From assembly GCF_003336245.1 (NCBI RefSeq), contig NZ_QPHM01000001.1, positions 2,732,113 through 2,796,112 on the forward strand: DNA of 64,000 nucleotides. The letters are read 5' to 3'. The position numbers and the translations under genes were made by a program. A model generated the notes under the pieces. It saw only the letters and a program-made list of their open reading frames with translations. It did not search any database and was not told the DNA's origin. Below are positions 52,018 to 61,760 of the stretch, piece after piece. Position 1 is the stretch's first letter; each line of letters starts with the position of its first letter. The DNA comes from Haloplanus salinus (lineage in GTDB: Archaea; Halobacteriota; Halobacteria; Halobacteriales; Haloferacaceae).

Positions 52018-54351
52018 ATGTCGGATCTCGGCACCCGCGTCAGGGACGGACTGGAGGCGCTCGGACGGACGAGCGCGGCCGATCCGCGTCCCGTCGCCGC
52101 CGTCGTCCTCGTCTTGATCATCCTCTCGGGGGGCGTCGCCGCCACCTCGCTCCAGATGAGCATGGGGATGACCCTCTACATCGACGACGACTCCGAGACG
52201 GCGGAGGAGTGGGCGGCCCTGAAAGACGACTTCGAGACGGGGAACAACCTCTTCGTCGTCGTCGAGTCCGACCAGTTGTACGACCCGGAGACGATCCGAG
52301 CCATCGACCGCCTCGACCGGCGTTACACGGCGCTCGACGAGACGAACCGGGTGACCAGCCTCGCGGACGTGGTGCGGGCGGGCAACGACGGCGAGATTCC
52401 AGCGACGGAGTCCGGCGTCCGTCGTGCGCTGGACCGCGCTACCGCCGAGAGCCCCGAGATGGCTGGCCTCCACGCGCAGGTCGTCCCCGAGTCCGGGACG
52501 ACGGTTATCCTCGCCGACTACGGCGAGGTCGACACCTTCGACCGTGGGCGGCTGCTTCCCGAACGCGGCTCCGACATCGTCTACCAGCAGGTTCGGGAGG
52601 AGACGGCCCTGGCCGCGCTCCCACCGGGGCTGTCGGTGACGGTCACTGGCCAACCCGTCTTCGAGAACGCCGCCTTCGGGCTGATGCTCCCCGAGATGAT
52701 CACGCTGTTCGCGGGCGCGTTCGCGCTCATCTTCGGCGTCGTCTACCTCGTCATGCGCTCGAAGGTCGAGCGCGGCTGGCACGTCTTCCTCCCGCTCGGG
52801 ACGGCCATGACCGCCCTGATCTACATGATGGGGGCGATGGGCGTCCTCGGCTACGACTTCAACGCCATCATGCTCGGCGTGATGCCCATCGCCCTCGGCC
52901 TGGGCATCGACTACGGCCTCCAGATCCAGACGCGCTACCTCGAGGAGCGGTCGAACGGTCGCGCGCCCGTCGAGGCGGCGGGGTTGGCGGCGCGGACGAC
53001 GGGCCGGGCGCTCCTCATCGCGATGGGCACCACCGTCGTCGGTCTCGGGTCGCTGCTCGTCTCCGAAGTGCCGCCGGTTCAGCAGTTCGGCGTCACGAGC
53101 GCCGTGAGCGTCTTCGCGAGCATGGTTCTCTCGGTGACGCTGCTGCCCGCCTTACTGGTCCGGTTCGACGCCGGCACGGATGCGGACGTGAGCGAAGCTC
53201 CGGCGGAGGACCGCCTCGAAGCGCTGACCGGGCTGGTGACCCGCCGCCTGACTGCGGGGAAGCCGCTGATGACGCTTCTGATCGCCGTCCTGCTGGTGTC
53301 GGGGGGCGCCTACGCTTACCCGCAGGTCGAACCGCGCCAGCAGATGATGGACTTCTGGCCGCAGGACCTCGGCGCGAAGGAGGACCTGGAGCGGCTGGAA
53401 GACACCGTCGAGGGGTCGAAGGTCGTCTACGTCGTCGTCGAGACGGACCGGGCGTACACACCCGAGACGTTCCGGGAGGTGGCCACCTACCAGCGGCTGA
53501 TGCTGGAAAATCCGAACGTGAACGCGGTGACGAGCCCGGTGACCGCGGTGCGGATGCGGAGCGGCGGGTCCATCCCCGAGACGCAGTACGGCCTCGACGC
53601 CAGCCTGCGGGCGGCGAGTCACGACGGGGCGACGGGGGTTCGGGATCCGTCCGCCCATCCCAGCAAACTCCTGCTCACCTTCTACGTCGACGACGTGGAG
53701 GGCGAACCGGTCCGGACGCTCATCGACGAGTTCGAGGGCAACGCGGACTACACCCTGACGACGGCCGAGGAGGTGCAGGTGACGGGCAAGCCCGTCCTCA
53801 ACCGCAACGTCATCGAGAACGTGACCGCCGGGCTGACGCCGATGACGCTGCTGAGCTTCGCGCTCGGCTTCGCCTTCCTCGCTCTCGCCTTCCGGTCGGT
53901 GCGGATTTCGGCGGTCCTGATCGCTGCCGTCGCCGGGAGCGCCGCCCTGCTGGTGACCGGGGCGATGTACCTGGTCGGCATCCCGTGGAACCCGCTGACG
54001 ATCACGATGTCGTCGCTGACGCTCGGCATCGGCATCGACTACGGGGTCCACGTCTTCGAGCGGTTCGAGTACGAAGTGGCAGAACGGGGGCAGTCACGGC
54101 TCGACGCCGCGACGACGGCGGTGGCGAAGCTCTCCCGCCCGGTGATCGGGTCGAGTTTCACCACCATCTTCGGCTTCGGGATCCTCACCGTCTCGCAGTT
54201 CCCGGTGCTCGCGAACTTCGGGGTGACGACCGTCTTCGCCATCGCGCTGTCCCTCGTCGCCGCGTTCGGCATCCTGCCGGCGGCGCTGGTGACGGTCCGG
54301 CTGATCGATCGCCGCGAGTCGGTCCCGACCGCCGACGTGGCGGGGAGCTAA
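52018..54351 (+). CDS. RND-superfamily (MMPL/HAE3-like) transporter
   Basis: This 777-residue exporter has two homologous halves. Each starts with one transmembrane helix and a large extracellular loop, followed by five helices. Characteristic motifs are ALGLGIDYGLQIQTRYLEE in the first half and LGIGIDYGVHVFERFEYE in the second; the Asp in each helix relays protons. Archaeal HAE3/MMPL members are thought to move lipids or hydrophobic compounds. The substrate is unknown. It is immediately downstream of the COG1361 protein and 2 bases upstream of a Usp gene. Confidence 0.93.
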   Translation: MSDLGTRVRDGLEALGRTSAADPRPVAAVVLVLIILSGGVAATSLQMSMGMTLYIDDDSETAEEWAALKDDFETGNNLFVVVESDQLYDPETIRAIDRLDRRYTALDETNRVTSLADVVRAGNDGEIPATESGVRRALDRATAESPEMAGLHAQVVPESGTTVILADYGEVDTFDRGRLLPERGSDIVYQQVREETALAALPPGLSVTVTGQPVFENAAFGLMLPEMITLFAGAFALIFGVVYLVMRSKVERGWHVFLPLGTAMTALIYMMGAMGVLGYDFNAIMLGVMPIALGLGIDYGLQIQTRYLEERSNGRAPVEAAGLAARTTGRALLIAMGTTVVGLGSLLVSEVPPVQQFGVTSAVSVFASMVLSVTLLPALLVRFDAGTDADVSEAPAEDRLEALTGLVTRRLTAGKPLMTLLIAVLLVSGGAYAYPQVEPRQQMMDFWPQDLGAKEDLERLEDTVEGSKVVYVVVETDRAYTPETFREVATYQRLMLENPNVNAVTSPVTAVRMRSGGSIPETQYGLDASLRAASHDGATGVRDPSAHPSKLLLTFYVDDVEGEPVRTLIDEFEGNADYTLTTAEEVQVTGKPVLNRNVIENVTAGLTPMTLLSFALGFAFLALAFRSVRISAVLIAAVAGSAALLVTGAMYLVGIPWNPLTITMSSLTLGIGIDYGVHVFERFEYEVAERGQSRLDAATTAVAKLSRPVIGSSFTTIFGFGILTVSQFPVLANFGVTTVFAIALSLVAAFGILPAALVTVRLIDRRESVPTADVAGS

Positions 54352-54353
54352 TC

Positions 54354-55160
54354 ATGTACGACACCATCTTGATCCCGACCGACGGCAGCGACGTTGCGAC
54401 GACCGCCGCACGCTACGGGCTGGCGCTCGCCGAACGATTCGACGCGACGGTGCACGTCCTCTCGGTCGTCGACCCCGGCCGCTTCGTCACCGACGCGGTG
54501 GGCGACGTAGACGACCTGATCCGCCGCCAGCGGGCACGGCTTCACGACCGCGCACGGTCCGTCGTCGACCGAATCGCGGCCGAGAGCGCCGTCCCCGTCG
54601 AGACACACGTCGTCGAGGGACGCCCGTCGGCGGCGCTCGCGTCCGCCATCGACGACTACGACGCGGACCTCGTCGCGATGGGAACCCACGGCCGTTCGGG
54701 CGTGGACCGTTACCTGCTCGGCAGCCTCGCCGAGCGGACCCTCCGTACCGCCCACGTTCCCGTCCTCGCGGTCCGGACGCCCGTGGACGACGCGACCCAC
54801 CCCTCGATCGACGACGTGTTGGCCGCGACGGACGGGAGCGACGGGGCCGAACGAGCGGGCGAACACGCCGTCGCCGTCGCGGCGGCCACCGATGCTCGCC
54901 TCCACGCTCTGACGGTCGGCGACGACGACCCCGCCCGCCGCCTCGCGGCACGCGCCCGCGAGGCCGGCGTCGACGTCACCGTCGCCGTTCGGACGGGGGC
55001 ACCCCACGAGAAGATACTGGGCTACGCCGACGAGGCGGCGGTCGATCTGGTGACGCTCGGGAGTCACGGGCGGACGGGCGTCGAACGCGTCCTCCTCGGG
55101 AGCGTCGCCGAGCGCGTCCTGCGGGCGGCGACGACGCCGGTGCTGGCCGTCGGTCGCTAA
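54354..55160 (+). CDS. Tandem universal stress protein (two UspA domains)
   Basis: This 268-residue protein has two UspA domains in series. The first (MYDTILIPTDGSD ... LVAMGTHGRSGVDRYLLGSLAERTLR) carries a complete ATP-binding Gx2Gx9G(S/T) motif. The second (VLAATDGSDGAERAGEHA ... LVTLGSHGRTGVERVLLGSVAERVLR) is likewise complete. Such tandem Usps can act as ATP sensors. It follows the RND gene closely and is probably part of the same operon. Its stop overlaps that of the ModE gene on the other strand. Confidence 0.93.
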   Translation: MYDTILIPTDGSDVATTAARYGLALAERFDATVHVLSVVDPGRFVTDAVGDVDDLIRRQRARLHDRARSVVDRIAAESAVPVETHVVEGRPSAALASAIDDYDADLVAMGTHGRSGVDRYLLGSLAERTLRTAHVPVLAVRTPVDDATHPSIDDVLAATDGSDGAERAGEHAVAVAAATDARLHALTVGDDDPARRLAARAREAGVDVTVAVRTGAPHEKILGYADEAAVDLVTLGSHGRTGVERVLLGSVAERVLRAATTPVLAVGR

Positions 55161-55846
55161 AGGTTCGGGACACCCCGCGTCGCGGTGGCTTTGAACGAGG
55201 CGACGACCGGGGTCCCGCGGTGAAGGTTCAGTCGTCCGACGCTCTCGGTCGTGACGAGCGCCGAGAGCGTCGTCCCGCCGCCCACGTCGACCGTCACCAG
55301 CGCCACCGTCTCGCCGGCGTCGACGGCGAGTACCGTCCCTTCGAGGCGGTTACGGGCGCTCGTTCGATCCGAATCCGGCGACCGCGACGGCGACTGGAGC
55401 GTGACGGCGTCCGCTCGTAGGGTGAGACGCACCGCGTCGCCGTCCGGCGGGACGAGCGCCTGCACCGTTCCGGCCGGCGTCTCGACGGCGGCGAGTTCCC
55501 CCTCCCGGTCGACGACCCGTCCGTCGAGCACCGTCTCGGCCGTCTCGGCGACGCCGCTGAACTCCGATCGCAGTCGCTCGTAGCGCGACAGGAGCGAGCG
55601 GGCGTCGTCGGTCAGCCGGCTTCCGCCGCCCCCCGAGCCGCCGCGTTTGCGCTCGACGAGGTCGCCGAACGCGCCCTCCAACTCGACGATCCGCTGTTGG
55701 GCCCGGGAGTAGGATCGACCGAGCGCCGTCGCGGCGGCGTTGATCGACCCGTGGTCGTCGATAGCCCGTAGCAGTTCCACGTCGCGGGCGGCGAGGGTCA
55801 CGTCGCCGTGCCCGATCCGGGCGTCGAACTCCGTCGAGAACTCCAT
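55157..55846 (-). CDS. ModE-type molybdate/tungstate-responsive regulator
   Basis: This 229-residue protein has an N-terminal LysR-like winged helix of the ModE type ([33 protein letters not shown], about 25-60). A TOBE/MOP-like domain occupies the C-terminal half ([35 protein letters not shown]), where molybdate or tungstate would bind. It is divergent from the tup operon, whose promoter has an 8-bp-arm palindrome, and two oxyanion importers follow. ATG 55,846 is used; the frame extends only 7 codons further. Confidence 0.92.
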   Translation of the reverse strand: MEFSTEFDARIGHGDVTLAARDVELLRAIDDHGSINAAATALGRSYSRAQQRIVELEGAFGDLVERKRGGSGGGGSRLTDDARSLLSRYERLRSEFSGVAETAETVLDGRVVDREGELAAVETPAGTVQALVPPDGDAVRLTLRADAVTLQSPSRSPDSDRTSARNRLEGTVLAVDAGETVALVTVDVGGGTTLSALVTTESVGRLNLHRGTPVVASFKATATRGVPNL

Positions 55847-55942
55847 ACCCCTGAATGAGAGGCCCACATCAAAGACCTTGCCGCCGGCTGGGCACCGGGT
55901 ACTCGACGCCGGGCGATTACGGCACGAAACTGATATCGATTA

Positions 55943-55979
55943 TTCGATCGCTGACCGATCGAAAACTACTTTATCACTA
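55943..55979 (+). promoter_or_regulatory. tupA promoter with palindromic candidate ModE operator
   Basis: TTCGATCG and CGATCGAA are perfect arms around CTGAC at 55943-55963. The TATA-like CTTTATCACT follows at 55970-55979, about 25 bases before ATG 55,998. The palindrome sits just upstream of the BRE/TATA, where an activator or competing repressor would bind. The adjacent divergent ModE gene is the obvious candidate. Confidence 0.6.
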
Positions 55980-55997
55980 TTTTCCAACATTGTTTCT

Positions 55998-56930
55998 ATG
56001 TCGATACAACGACGCCAGTTCATCGCGACACTCGGTGGCGGAGCACTCGCAGCTACCGCCGGTTGTACCGGAAGCAGCGGCGGACAGAGCGAGAGCGGAG
56101 GTAGTGCCGGCGTGGCCGGTGAGACGCTCACGCTGACGACGACGACCAGTACCTACGACACGGGACTACTCGACGAGGTTCATCCGGACTTCGAGGAGAT
56201 GTACGGCGTGACCGTCGACGCCGTCGCCCAGGGGACCGGCGCGGCGCTTGAGTCCGCCCGCAACGGCGACTCCGACGTGGTGATGGTCCACGCCCGGGGA
56301 CTCGAAGACGAGTTCATGCGTAACGGGTACGGGATCAACCGTCGCGACCTCATGTTCAACGACTTCGTGATCGTCGGTCCGGAGAGCGACCCGGCGGGCG
56401 TCCAAGGCATGGATTCGGCGACGGAGGCGCTCACGACCATCGCGGAGGCGGAGGCGACGTTCGTCTCCCGGGGCGACAACTCCGGGACGCACACCAAAGA
56501 GCGGAACCTTTGGGAGGCCGCGGGCGCCGACCCCGGGGGCGACTGGTATCAAGAGACCGGGACCGGCATGGGCGAAGCGCTGAACGTCGCCAACCAGCAG
56601 GGCGCCTACACGCTCTCCGATCGCGGTACGTTCATCTCCCAGCGCTCGGAGATCGGCCTGATCATCCTCGTCCAGGGTCCCATCGAGGGTGGCCCGGAGA
56701 CTCTCGCCAACCCGTACGGCATCATGGCGGTCAACCCCGGCGTCCACGACAACGCCAACTACGACCTGGCGATAGCCTACATCGGTTGGATCACCAGTCC
56801 CGGCGCGCAGGACGCCATCTCGAACTACCAGATGAACGGCGAGCAGCTGTTCTTTCCGGAAGCGGTCTCGGAGAACCCCGACTTCCAGCAGTACGTTCCG
56901 GAAGGTTGGAGTAGCGACACTTCCGGGTAG
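55998..56930 (+). CDS. tupA: Tungstate-type ABC transporter binding lipoprotein TupA
   Basis: This 310-residue lipoprotein has a Tat-type signal ([13 protein letters not shown]) and lipobox TAGC. The mature protein has the TupA signature [41 protein letters not shown] and [15 protein letters not shown], which bind tungstate (or molybdate) with high affinity in characterised family members. It overlaps the permease start by one base (TAGTG). Confidence 0.92.
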   Translation: MSIQRRQFIATLGGGALAATAGCTGSSGGQSESGGSAGVAGETLTLTTTTSTYDTGLLDEVHPDFEEMYGVTVDAVAQGTGAALESARNGDSDVVMVHARGLEDEFMRNGYGINRRDLMFNDFVIVGPESDPAGVQGMDSATEALTTIAEAEATFVSRGDNSGTHTKERNLWEAAGADPGGDWYQETGTGMGEALNVANQQGAYTLSDRGTFISQRSEIGLIILVQGPIEGGPETLANPYGIMAVNPGVHDNANYDLAIAYIGWITSPGAQDAISNYQMNGEQLFFPEAVSENPDFQQYVPEGWSSDTSG

Positions 56931-57652
56931 TGACCGTGCCGTTGGACCCGGTCGTGTCGCTGCTTCCGGCCGTCGTCGACCTCCCCTTTCGGGAGGGATA
57001 CGTCAGGAGCACCATCTACGTCTCGCTGTACGTCAGCGTCATCGCGGTTACGCTCAGCACGTTGTTCAGCCTGCCGGTGGCGATGATCATGGGCTTTTCC
57101 GACTTCCGGGGCAAGCAGTTCGTGAAGTCGGTGATCAACACTGGAATGGGCTTTCCGAGCGTCGTGGTCGGCTTGGTCGTCCTCTTTGCCGTCTCGAACC
57201 AGGGACCGCTGGGGACACTCGAACTCATCTTCACCAAGGAGGCGATGATCATGTCCCAGTTCGTGCTGGCGACGCCACCGATCACGGCCGTCAGCCTCGC
57301 AGCCATCACGGGCGTCGACGAGAACGTCCGCGACGCCGCCCACGTCCTCGGCGGCACGCGTCTCGACGTGGCGCTGGTCGTCGTCAAGGAGGCCCGCTAC
57401 GGTATCGCCACCGCCGTGCTCGCCGGCTTCGGTCGCGCCATCAGCGAGGTGGGGTCCGTCCTCATCGTCGGCGGCAACATCGTCAGCTCCAGCGGGATCT
57501 CGAGTACGCGGACGCTGACGACGGCCATCCAACTGGAAGCACGACAGGGTCAGTACGACACCGCGATGGTGCTCGGGGCGGTGCTGGTCGCCATCGTGCT
57601 GACGGTCAACGCCATCGTCGTCCGCCTCGGCGACGACGGGGTGATGCAGTGA
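56930..57652 (+). CDS. tupB: Tungstate-type ABC transporter permease TupB
   Basis: This 240-residue permease has about five membrane helices. The EAA-type coupling loop is [28 protein letters not shown], with [18 protein letters not shown] near the end. It would carry the oxyanion inward with TupA and TupC. GTG 56,930 overlaps the tupA stop; the next gene starts in TGATG at its own stop. Confidence 0.92.
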   Translation: MTVPLDPVVSLLPAVVDLPFREGYVRSTIYVSLYVSVIAVTLSTLFSLPVAMIMGFSDFRGKQFVKSVINTGMGFPSVVVGLVVLFAVSNQGPLGTLELIFTKEAMIMSQFVLATPPITAVSLAAITGVDENVRDAAHVLGGTRLDVALVVVKEARYGIATAVLAGFGRAISEVGSVLIVGGNIVSSSGISSTRTLTTAIQLEARQGQYDTAMVLGAVLVAIVLTVNAIVVRLGDDGVMQ

Positions 57653-58416
57653 TGGTCCAGCTCTCGAACGTCACCCACGCCTTCGGCGACGAGACGGTCG
57701 TCGAGGATCTCTCGCTGCCCCTCGACTCCGGGGAAGTGGTCGCCGTCATCGGCCCGTCCGGGGTCGGCAAGACGACCGTCCTCCGTATCCTCGCCCTATT
57801 CCTCGAACCGAGCGCGGGGACCGTCACGCTCGACGGGCGGGACGTGTGGACCCTCGACGAGGACGCGCGACTGGCCTTGCGCCGGCGTATCGGCATGGTG
57901 TTCCAAGAGGCGAGCCTCTTCGACGCCTCCGTCGAGCGGAACGTCGAGTACGGTCTCCGGGTACGCCAGCCGTGGAGCGACCGGCTCCGCGAGGAACTGT
58001 GGTCGGTGGTCGGCTCGAACGGGACGCCCGAAGCCGTCACCGAAGCGCTCGACCTCGTGGGACTGAGCGACAAAATTCATCAAGAAGCGCGCTCGCTGTC
58101 CGGCGGCGAGGCCCAGCGTGTCTCGTTCGCGCGGGCGCTGGCGTACGACCCCGAGTACCTCCTGCTCGACGAGCCGACCTCCGACCTCGACCCCCGGAAC
58201 ACGGACCTCATCGAGGACGCGGTCCTCGAAGCCCGCGACCGGGGCATCGGCGTCGGTGTCGCCACCCACGACATGCACCAGGCCGAGCGCATCGCCGACC
58301 GGGTCGCCGTCATCCTGGGCGATAGCATCGCCGAGGTCGGACCGGCCGAGCAGGTGTTCGAAAATCCGACGGACGAGCGGACCGCGAAGTTCGTCTCCGG
58401 GGAACTGGTGTACTGA
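57652..58416 (+). CDS. tupC: Tungstate-type ABC transporter ATPase TupC
   Basis: This 254-residue ATPase has Walker A GPSGVGKTT, a Q loop in GMVFQEASLFD, signature LSGGEAQR, Walker B YLLLDEPTSDLD and H-loop His in VATHDMHQAER. There is no C-terminal TOBE domain, as usual for Tup systems, so transport inhibition by substrate is not expected here. ATG 57,652 is chosen (GTG 57,649 is the longer option). Confidence 0.92.
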   Translation: MVQLSNVTHAFGDETVVEDLSLPLDSGEVVAVIGPSGVGKTTVLRILALFLEPSAGTVTLDGRDVWTLDEDARLALRRRIGMVFQEASLFDASVERNVEYGLRVRQPWSDRLREELWSVVGSNGTPEAVTEALDLVGLSDKIHQEARSLSGGEAQRVSFARALAYDPEYLLLDEPTSDLDPRNTDLIEDAVLEARDRGIGVGVATHDMHQAERIADRVAVILGDSIAEVGPAEQVFENPTDERTAKFVSGELVY

Positions 58417-58482
58417 TCGGTCGCAGCTTCGAATTCGGATCTTCCCGTCACGGCGAGTCCTTCGGCTCGAGAAATCCAAAGA

Positions 58483-58513
58483 CATTATATCGCATAAATA
58501 ATAACGCCGTTAT
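58483..58513 (+). promoter_or_regulatory. wtpA promoter: two TATA-like boxes and a 13-bp palindrome
   Basis: CATTATAT (58483-58490) and GCATAAATAAT (58492-58502) precede two possible ATG starts (58,512 and 58,521) by about 25 bases each. ATAACG-C-CGTTAT (58501-58513) is a perfect palindrome just downstream of the boxes, at the expected transcription start, where bound protein would block initiation. Confidence 0.5.
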
Positions 58514-58520
58514 GCTACCT

Positions 58521-59681
58521 ATGACACAACGAGAGGAGACGCCTACGTGGCTGCAGGAGCAGAAAGAGCACTGGAAGCAGGTCGTCCGGGGCCGGTCGCG
58601 GCGCGACGTGCTGAAGGGACTCGGTGCGGCCGGAATGGCGGGACTTGCGGGTTGTTCCGGCGGTGGCGGTGGTGGAAGCGATCCGACGGCCACCGCGACG
58701 GCGACGGAGGGATCGATGGACTCCGGCGGCGAGGCGACCGAGACCGATACGGCGACCAGCACGCCCGCCGAAGTCAGCGGCTCGATGACCATCTTCCACG
58801 CCGGTAGCCTCGCGGCGGCGTTCAGCGAGGCCGAACCGACGTTCGAGGAGGAGTACGGCGTCGACGTGAACCGCGAACCGAAGGGCTCGGTCGCCTCGAC
58901 GCAGAAGATCACCCAGCAGGGCCGCCGGGCGTCCGTGCTCGGTACCTCCGACTTCCGACTCATCCGAAATCGGATCGTCCCCGACTTCGGCGACTGGTAC
59001 TGCATCTTCACGACCAACTCGATGTCGATCCAGTACCGCGAGGACTCGCCGGGCGCGGACGAGATCACGAAGGACAACTGGTGGGAGATCCTGTCGCGTG
59101 ACGACGTGACCATCGGCCACTCCGACCCCGCGGTCGACCCCGGTGGGTATCGTGCGGTCATGACGCAGCAACTCGGCGCCGAGGAGTTCGACGGCTCGGC
59201 GCTCTACGACCAGTCGACCTACGAGGCGCTCCGCGAGAACTCCACCGTGCCGACGGGGACGGAGACGAAGCTCAAGGGTCAACTCGAGTCCGGTGCCCTG
59301 GACTACGCCTTCTACTACCAGTCCATCTCCAGCACCGCCGACATGCCGTACATCGACCTCCAGCCGCAGGTCGACCTCTCGCAGGCGACGAGCGAGTACG
59401 CCAAACACTACGCGAAGGCCGAAGTCGAGACCGGCAGCGGAACGTTCACCGGCGCGCCCATCGCGTACGGCATGACCGTCCCGAACGTCGCCCCCAACCC
59501 CGAAGCGGGCGCCGCGTGGATCGAATACTTCGCGAGCGACGAGGGACGGACTGTCCTCGAAGAACTGGGCCTCGTCCCGGTCGAGCCAATCGTCGTCCCC
59601 CAGAGCGGGCAGGACGCCGTGCCGGACCGTGTGATGAGCGTCGCCTCCGCTCAGAGCAACCTCGGTCCGCTCGAACTGTAA
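58521..59681 (+). CDS. wtpA: Tungstate/molybdate-binding lipoprotein WtpA
   Basis: This 386-residue lipoprotein has an unusually long N-terminal region of about 25 residues before the Tat motif SRRDVLKGL and lipobox LAGC. A Gly/Thr-rich linker follows. The mature domain carries MTIFHAGSLAAAFSEAEPTFEEEYG, GTSDFRLIRNRI, IGHSDPAVDPGGYRAVM and ALDYAFYYQSIS, which correspond to the archaeal WtpA/ModA-like oxyanion site. ATG 58,521 is used; ATG 58,512 would add MLP. It is 104 bases after tupC and has its own promoter. Confidence 0.93.
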   Translation: MTQREETPTWLQEQKEHWKQVVRGRSRRDVLKGLGAAGMAGLAGCSGGGGGGSDPTATATATEGSMDSGGEATETDTATSTPAEVSGSMTIFHAGSLAAAFSEAEPTFEEEYGVDVNREPKGSVASTQKITQQGRRASVLGTSDFRLIRNRIVPDFGDWYCIFTTNSMSIQYREDSPGADEITKDNWWEILSRDDVTIGHSDPAVDPGGYRAVMTQQLGAEEFDGSALYDQSTYEALRENSTVPTGTETKLKGQLESGALDYAFYYQSISSTADMPYIDLQPQVDLSQATSEYAKHYAKAEVETGSGTFTGAPIAYGMTVPNVAPNPEAGAAWIEYFASDEGRTVLEELGLVPVEPIVVPQSGQDAVPDRVMSVASAQSNLGPLEL

Positions 59682-59733
59682 GGAGCCGCCCGCTCCGACA
59701 CAGCTATGTTTCCGAACGGGCATAACGATAGCA

Positions 59734-60714
59734 ATGGCTACGAGCACTGAGACGCGGTTCTCGCTGGACGGGGTCGGACGAGTATCGCTGGCCGTGGCGT
59801 TCGTCGTGATGCAGGGACTCGCCTTCGTGGGCGCGTACGCCGTCGGTCGGCCGACGTGGTACGCGTTCTTCATGATCGGGAGCACCGCGGTCACGGCGTA
59901 CTTCCTCCGGGGCGACACCTTCGTCGTCGCCGCGGCGACGATGGGGAGTATCCTGATGGTCGCGCTCGGACTCCCGTTGTTCATGTTCGTCGCTCGCCAG
60001 CAACCGTCCATCGTCGTCGAGAAGGCGCTTAGTTCCGACGTGCATCGGATGCTCTATCTCGGCGTCTACGGGCCACTGCTGGCGGCCATCGTCAGCTTGG
60101 CGTTCGGCGTGCCGCTCGCGCACCTGTTCTCGGAGGGGTTCACGGGCCAACAACTGGTCGAGAGCCTCGTGGATCTCCCGCTGGTCGTGCCCCACAGCGT
60201 GGCGGGCATCCTCATCCTCTTCGGCTTCGGGAAAGGCGGCGCCTTCCCGAACGTCACCGTGCTCGGAAGCATGATCGGAATGATCCTCGCGATGACGTTC
60301 GTGAGCGCCCCCTACGCCGTCAACGCCACGCGCGAGGCGTTCGAGTCCATCGACGACCGCCTCGAGTACGCCTCGCGCATCCACGGCGCGAGCCGCTGGG
60401 ACACGTTCCGTCGGGTGACCGCTCCACTCGCGATTCGGGGGATGGTCACCGGGGGCGTCCTCGCGTGGGCACGCGCCGTCTCCGAGTTCGGCGCCGTCGC
60501 CGTCGTCGCCTACTCGGTCTCCTTTTTCTACCCACCGGCCGGCGGCGAAGTGACGACCCAGCACGCGCCCGTGTTCGTCTACGGAACGTACCTGCAGGGT
60601 GGACTGGCAGAGAGCGGCGCCGTCGCGTTCATCCTACTCGGCGTCTCCGCGCTCATCTTCCTGTTCATCCGGTATCTCACGAGCGACAGCGCCACGACGG
60701 GAGGGGTCGTATGA
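59734..60714 (+). CDS. wtpB: Tungstate/molybdate ABC permease WtpB
   Basis: This 326-residue permease is longer than the 250-residue family norm. Extra N-terminal helices (VSLAVAFVVMQGLAFVGAYAV, FMIGSTAVTAYFL) precede a standard ModB/WtpB core with VPLAHLFSEGFTGQQLVESLVDLPLVVPHSVAGI. The coupling loop is AFESIDDRLEYASRIHGASRWDTF. It overlaps wtpC by 4 bases. Confidence 0.92.
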   Translation: MATSTETRFSLDGVGRVSLAVAFVVMQGLAFVGAYAVGRPTWYAFFMIGSTAVTAYFLRGDTFVVAAATMGSILMVALGLPLFMFVARQQPSIVVEKALSSDVHRMLYLGVYGPLLAAIVSLAFGVPLAHLFSEGFTGQQLVESLVDLPLVVPHSVAGILILFGFGKGGAFPNVTVLGSMIGMILAMTFVSAPYAVNATREAFESIDDRLEYASRIHGASRWDTFRRVTAPLAIRGMVTGGVLAWARAVSEFGAVAVVAYSVSFFYPPAGGEVTTQHAPVFVYGTYLQGGLAESGAVAFILLGVSALIFLFIRYLTSDSATTGGVV

Positions 60715-61691
60715 GCCTCCACGCCGACCTGACGGCGACGTTCACCGCCGAGGGGGCGCAGTCGTTCCGCGTCGACGCCGAAATCGAGGTCGAGCGCGGC
60801 GAGAGCCTCGTCATCCTCGGTCCGAGCGGGAGCGGGAAGACGCTCTTTCTCGAGACGGTCGCGGGCTTTCATTCCCACGACGGCCCGGTCACTCTCAGCG
60901 GGCAGCGGATGGACGACACGCCACCCGAGAAGCGCGATTTCGGATTCGTCTTTCAGGACTACGCGCTCTTTCCACACATGACCGTCCGGGAGAACGTCGA
61001 CTTCGGCAGCCGCTATCACGACGACACCCGCGACGCCGACGCCTTGTTGACGGAGCTCGGCGTGGGGGAACTCGTCGACCGCTACCCGCCGACCCTCTCC
61101 GGCGGCGAACAGCAACGGGTCGCGTTGGCGCGGGCGCTCGCGGTCCGTCCCGAGGTCATGCTCCTCGACGAACCGCTCGCGGCGCTCGACGTGCCGACCC
61201 GGCAGTCGCTCCGTGACGACCTCGCGGACGTACTGGCGGACGCGACGGCGGTGTACGTGACCCACAACCGGACCACCGCCCGCGCCCTCGCCGACCGTAT
61301 CGCCGTGATGAACGACGGGCAGGTCGTCCAGAGCGGCACGCCCGAAGCGGTGTTCCACCGTCCGAACTCCCCGATGGTCGCCCGATTCACCGGGTCGAAC
61401 GTGATCGACCTCGAGGACGCGCCCTCGATCCGCTCGGTGCTCGACGTGCCGGGAGACGACGTGGTGGCCCTCCGTCCCGAGGCGGTCGGATTCGGCCCGG
61501 AGGGCGACGTTCGCGCCACGGTCGAACGGGTCATCCGCGAGGACGCCACCAACCGCGTAACGTTCGCCGTCGACGACGTCGCCATCGACGCGTTCGCCGA
61601 CGAGGCACCGGCCGTGGGTGAGGAGGTGTGGCTGACGCTGTCCGACGACGGGGCGCACGTCTGCCGGCCGCCCGCGGCCTCGCCGGTCTGA
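60711..61691 (+). CDS. wtpC: Tungstate/molybdate ABC ATPase WtpC
   Basis: This 326-residue ATPase has Walker A GPSGSGKT, signature LSGGEQQR, Walker B VMLLDEPLAALD and H-loop His in YVTHNRTTARAL. A C-terminal regulatory domain of about 90 residues (DVVALRPEAVGF ... ATVERVIREDATNRVTFAVDDVAIDAF) is TOBE/MOP-like. In related archaeal ModC such a domain binds oxyanion and inhibits transport. TupC next door lacks it, so the two importers are probably controlled differently. Confidence 0.93.
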   Translation: MSLHADLTATFTAEGAQSFRVDAEIEVERGESLVILGPSGSGKTLFLETVAGFHSHDGPVTLSGQRMDDTPPEKRDFGFVFQDYALFPHMTVRENVDFGSRYHDDTRDADALLTELGVGELVDRYPPTLSGGEQQRVALARALAVRPEVMLLDEPLAALDVPTRQSLRDDLADVLADATAVYVTHNRTTARALADRIAVMNDGQVVQSGTPEAVFHRPNSPMVARFTGSNVIDLEDAPSIRSVLDVPGDDVVALRPEAVGFGPEGDVRATVERVIREDATNRVTFAVDDVAIDAFADEAPAVGEEVWLTLSDDGAHVCRPPAASPV

Positions 61692-61760
61692 ACGGGTGCC
61701 CCCGTCACTACATCCCACAAAACGCCCGTCTTCGGCCGCGTCGCCGCCGATGCTTCGACG

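Noticed and set aside
52209-55160. A 983-codon plus-strand frame
   Set aside because: Only its last 268 codons are real (the Usp). The rest is an out-of-phase reading of the RND transporter gene.
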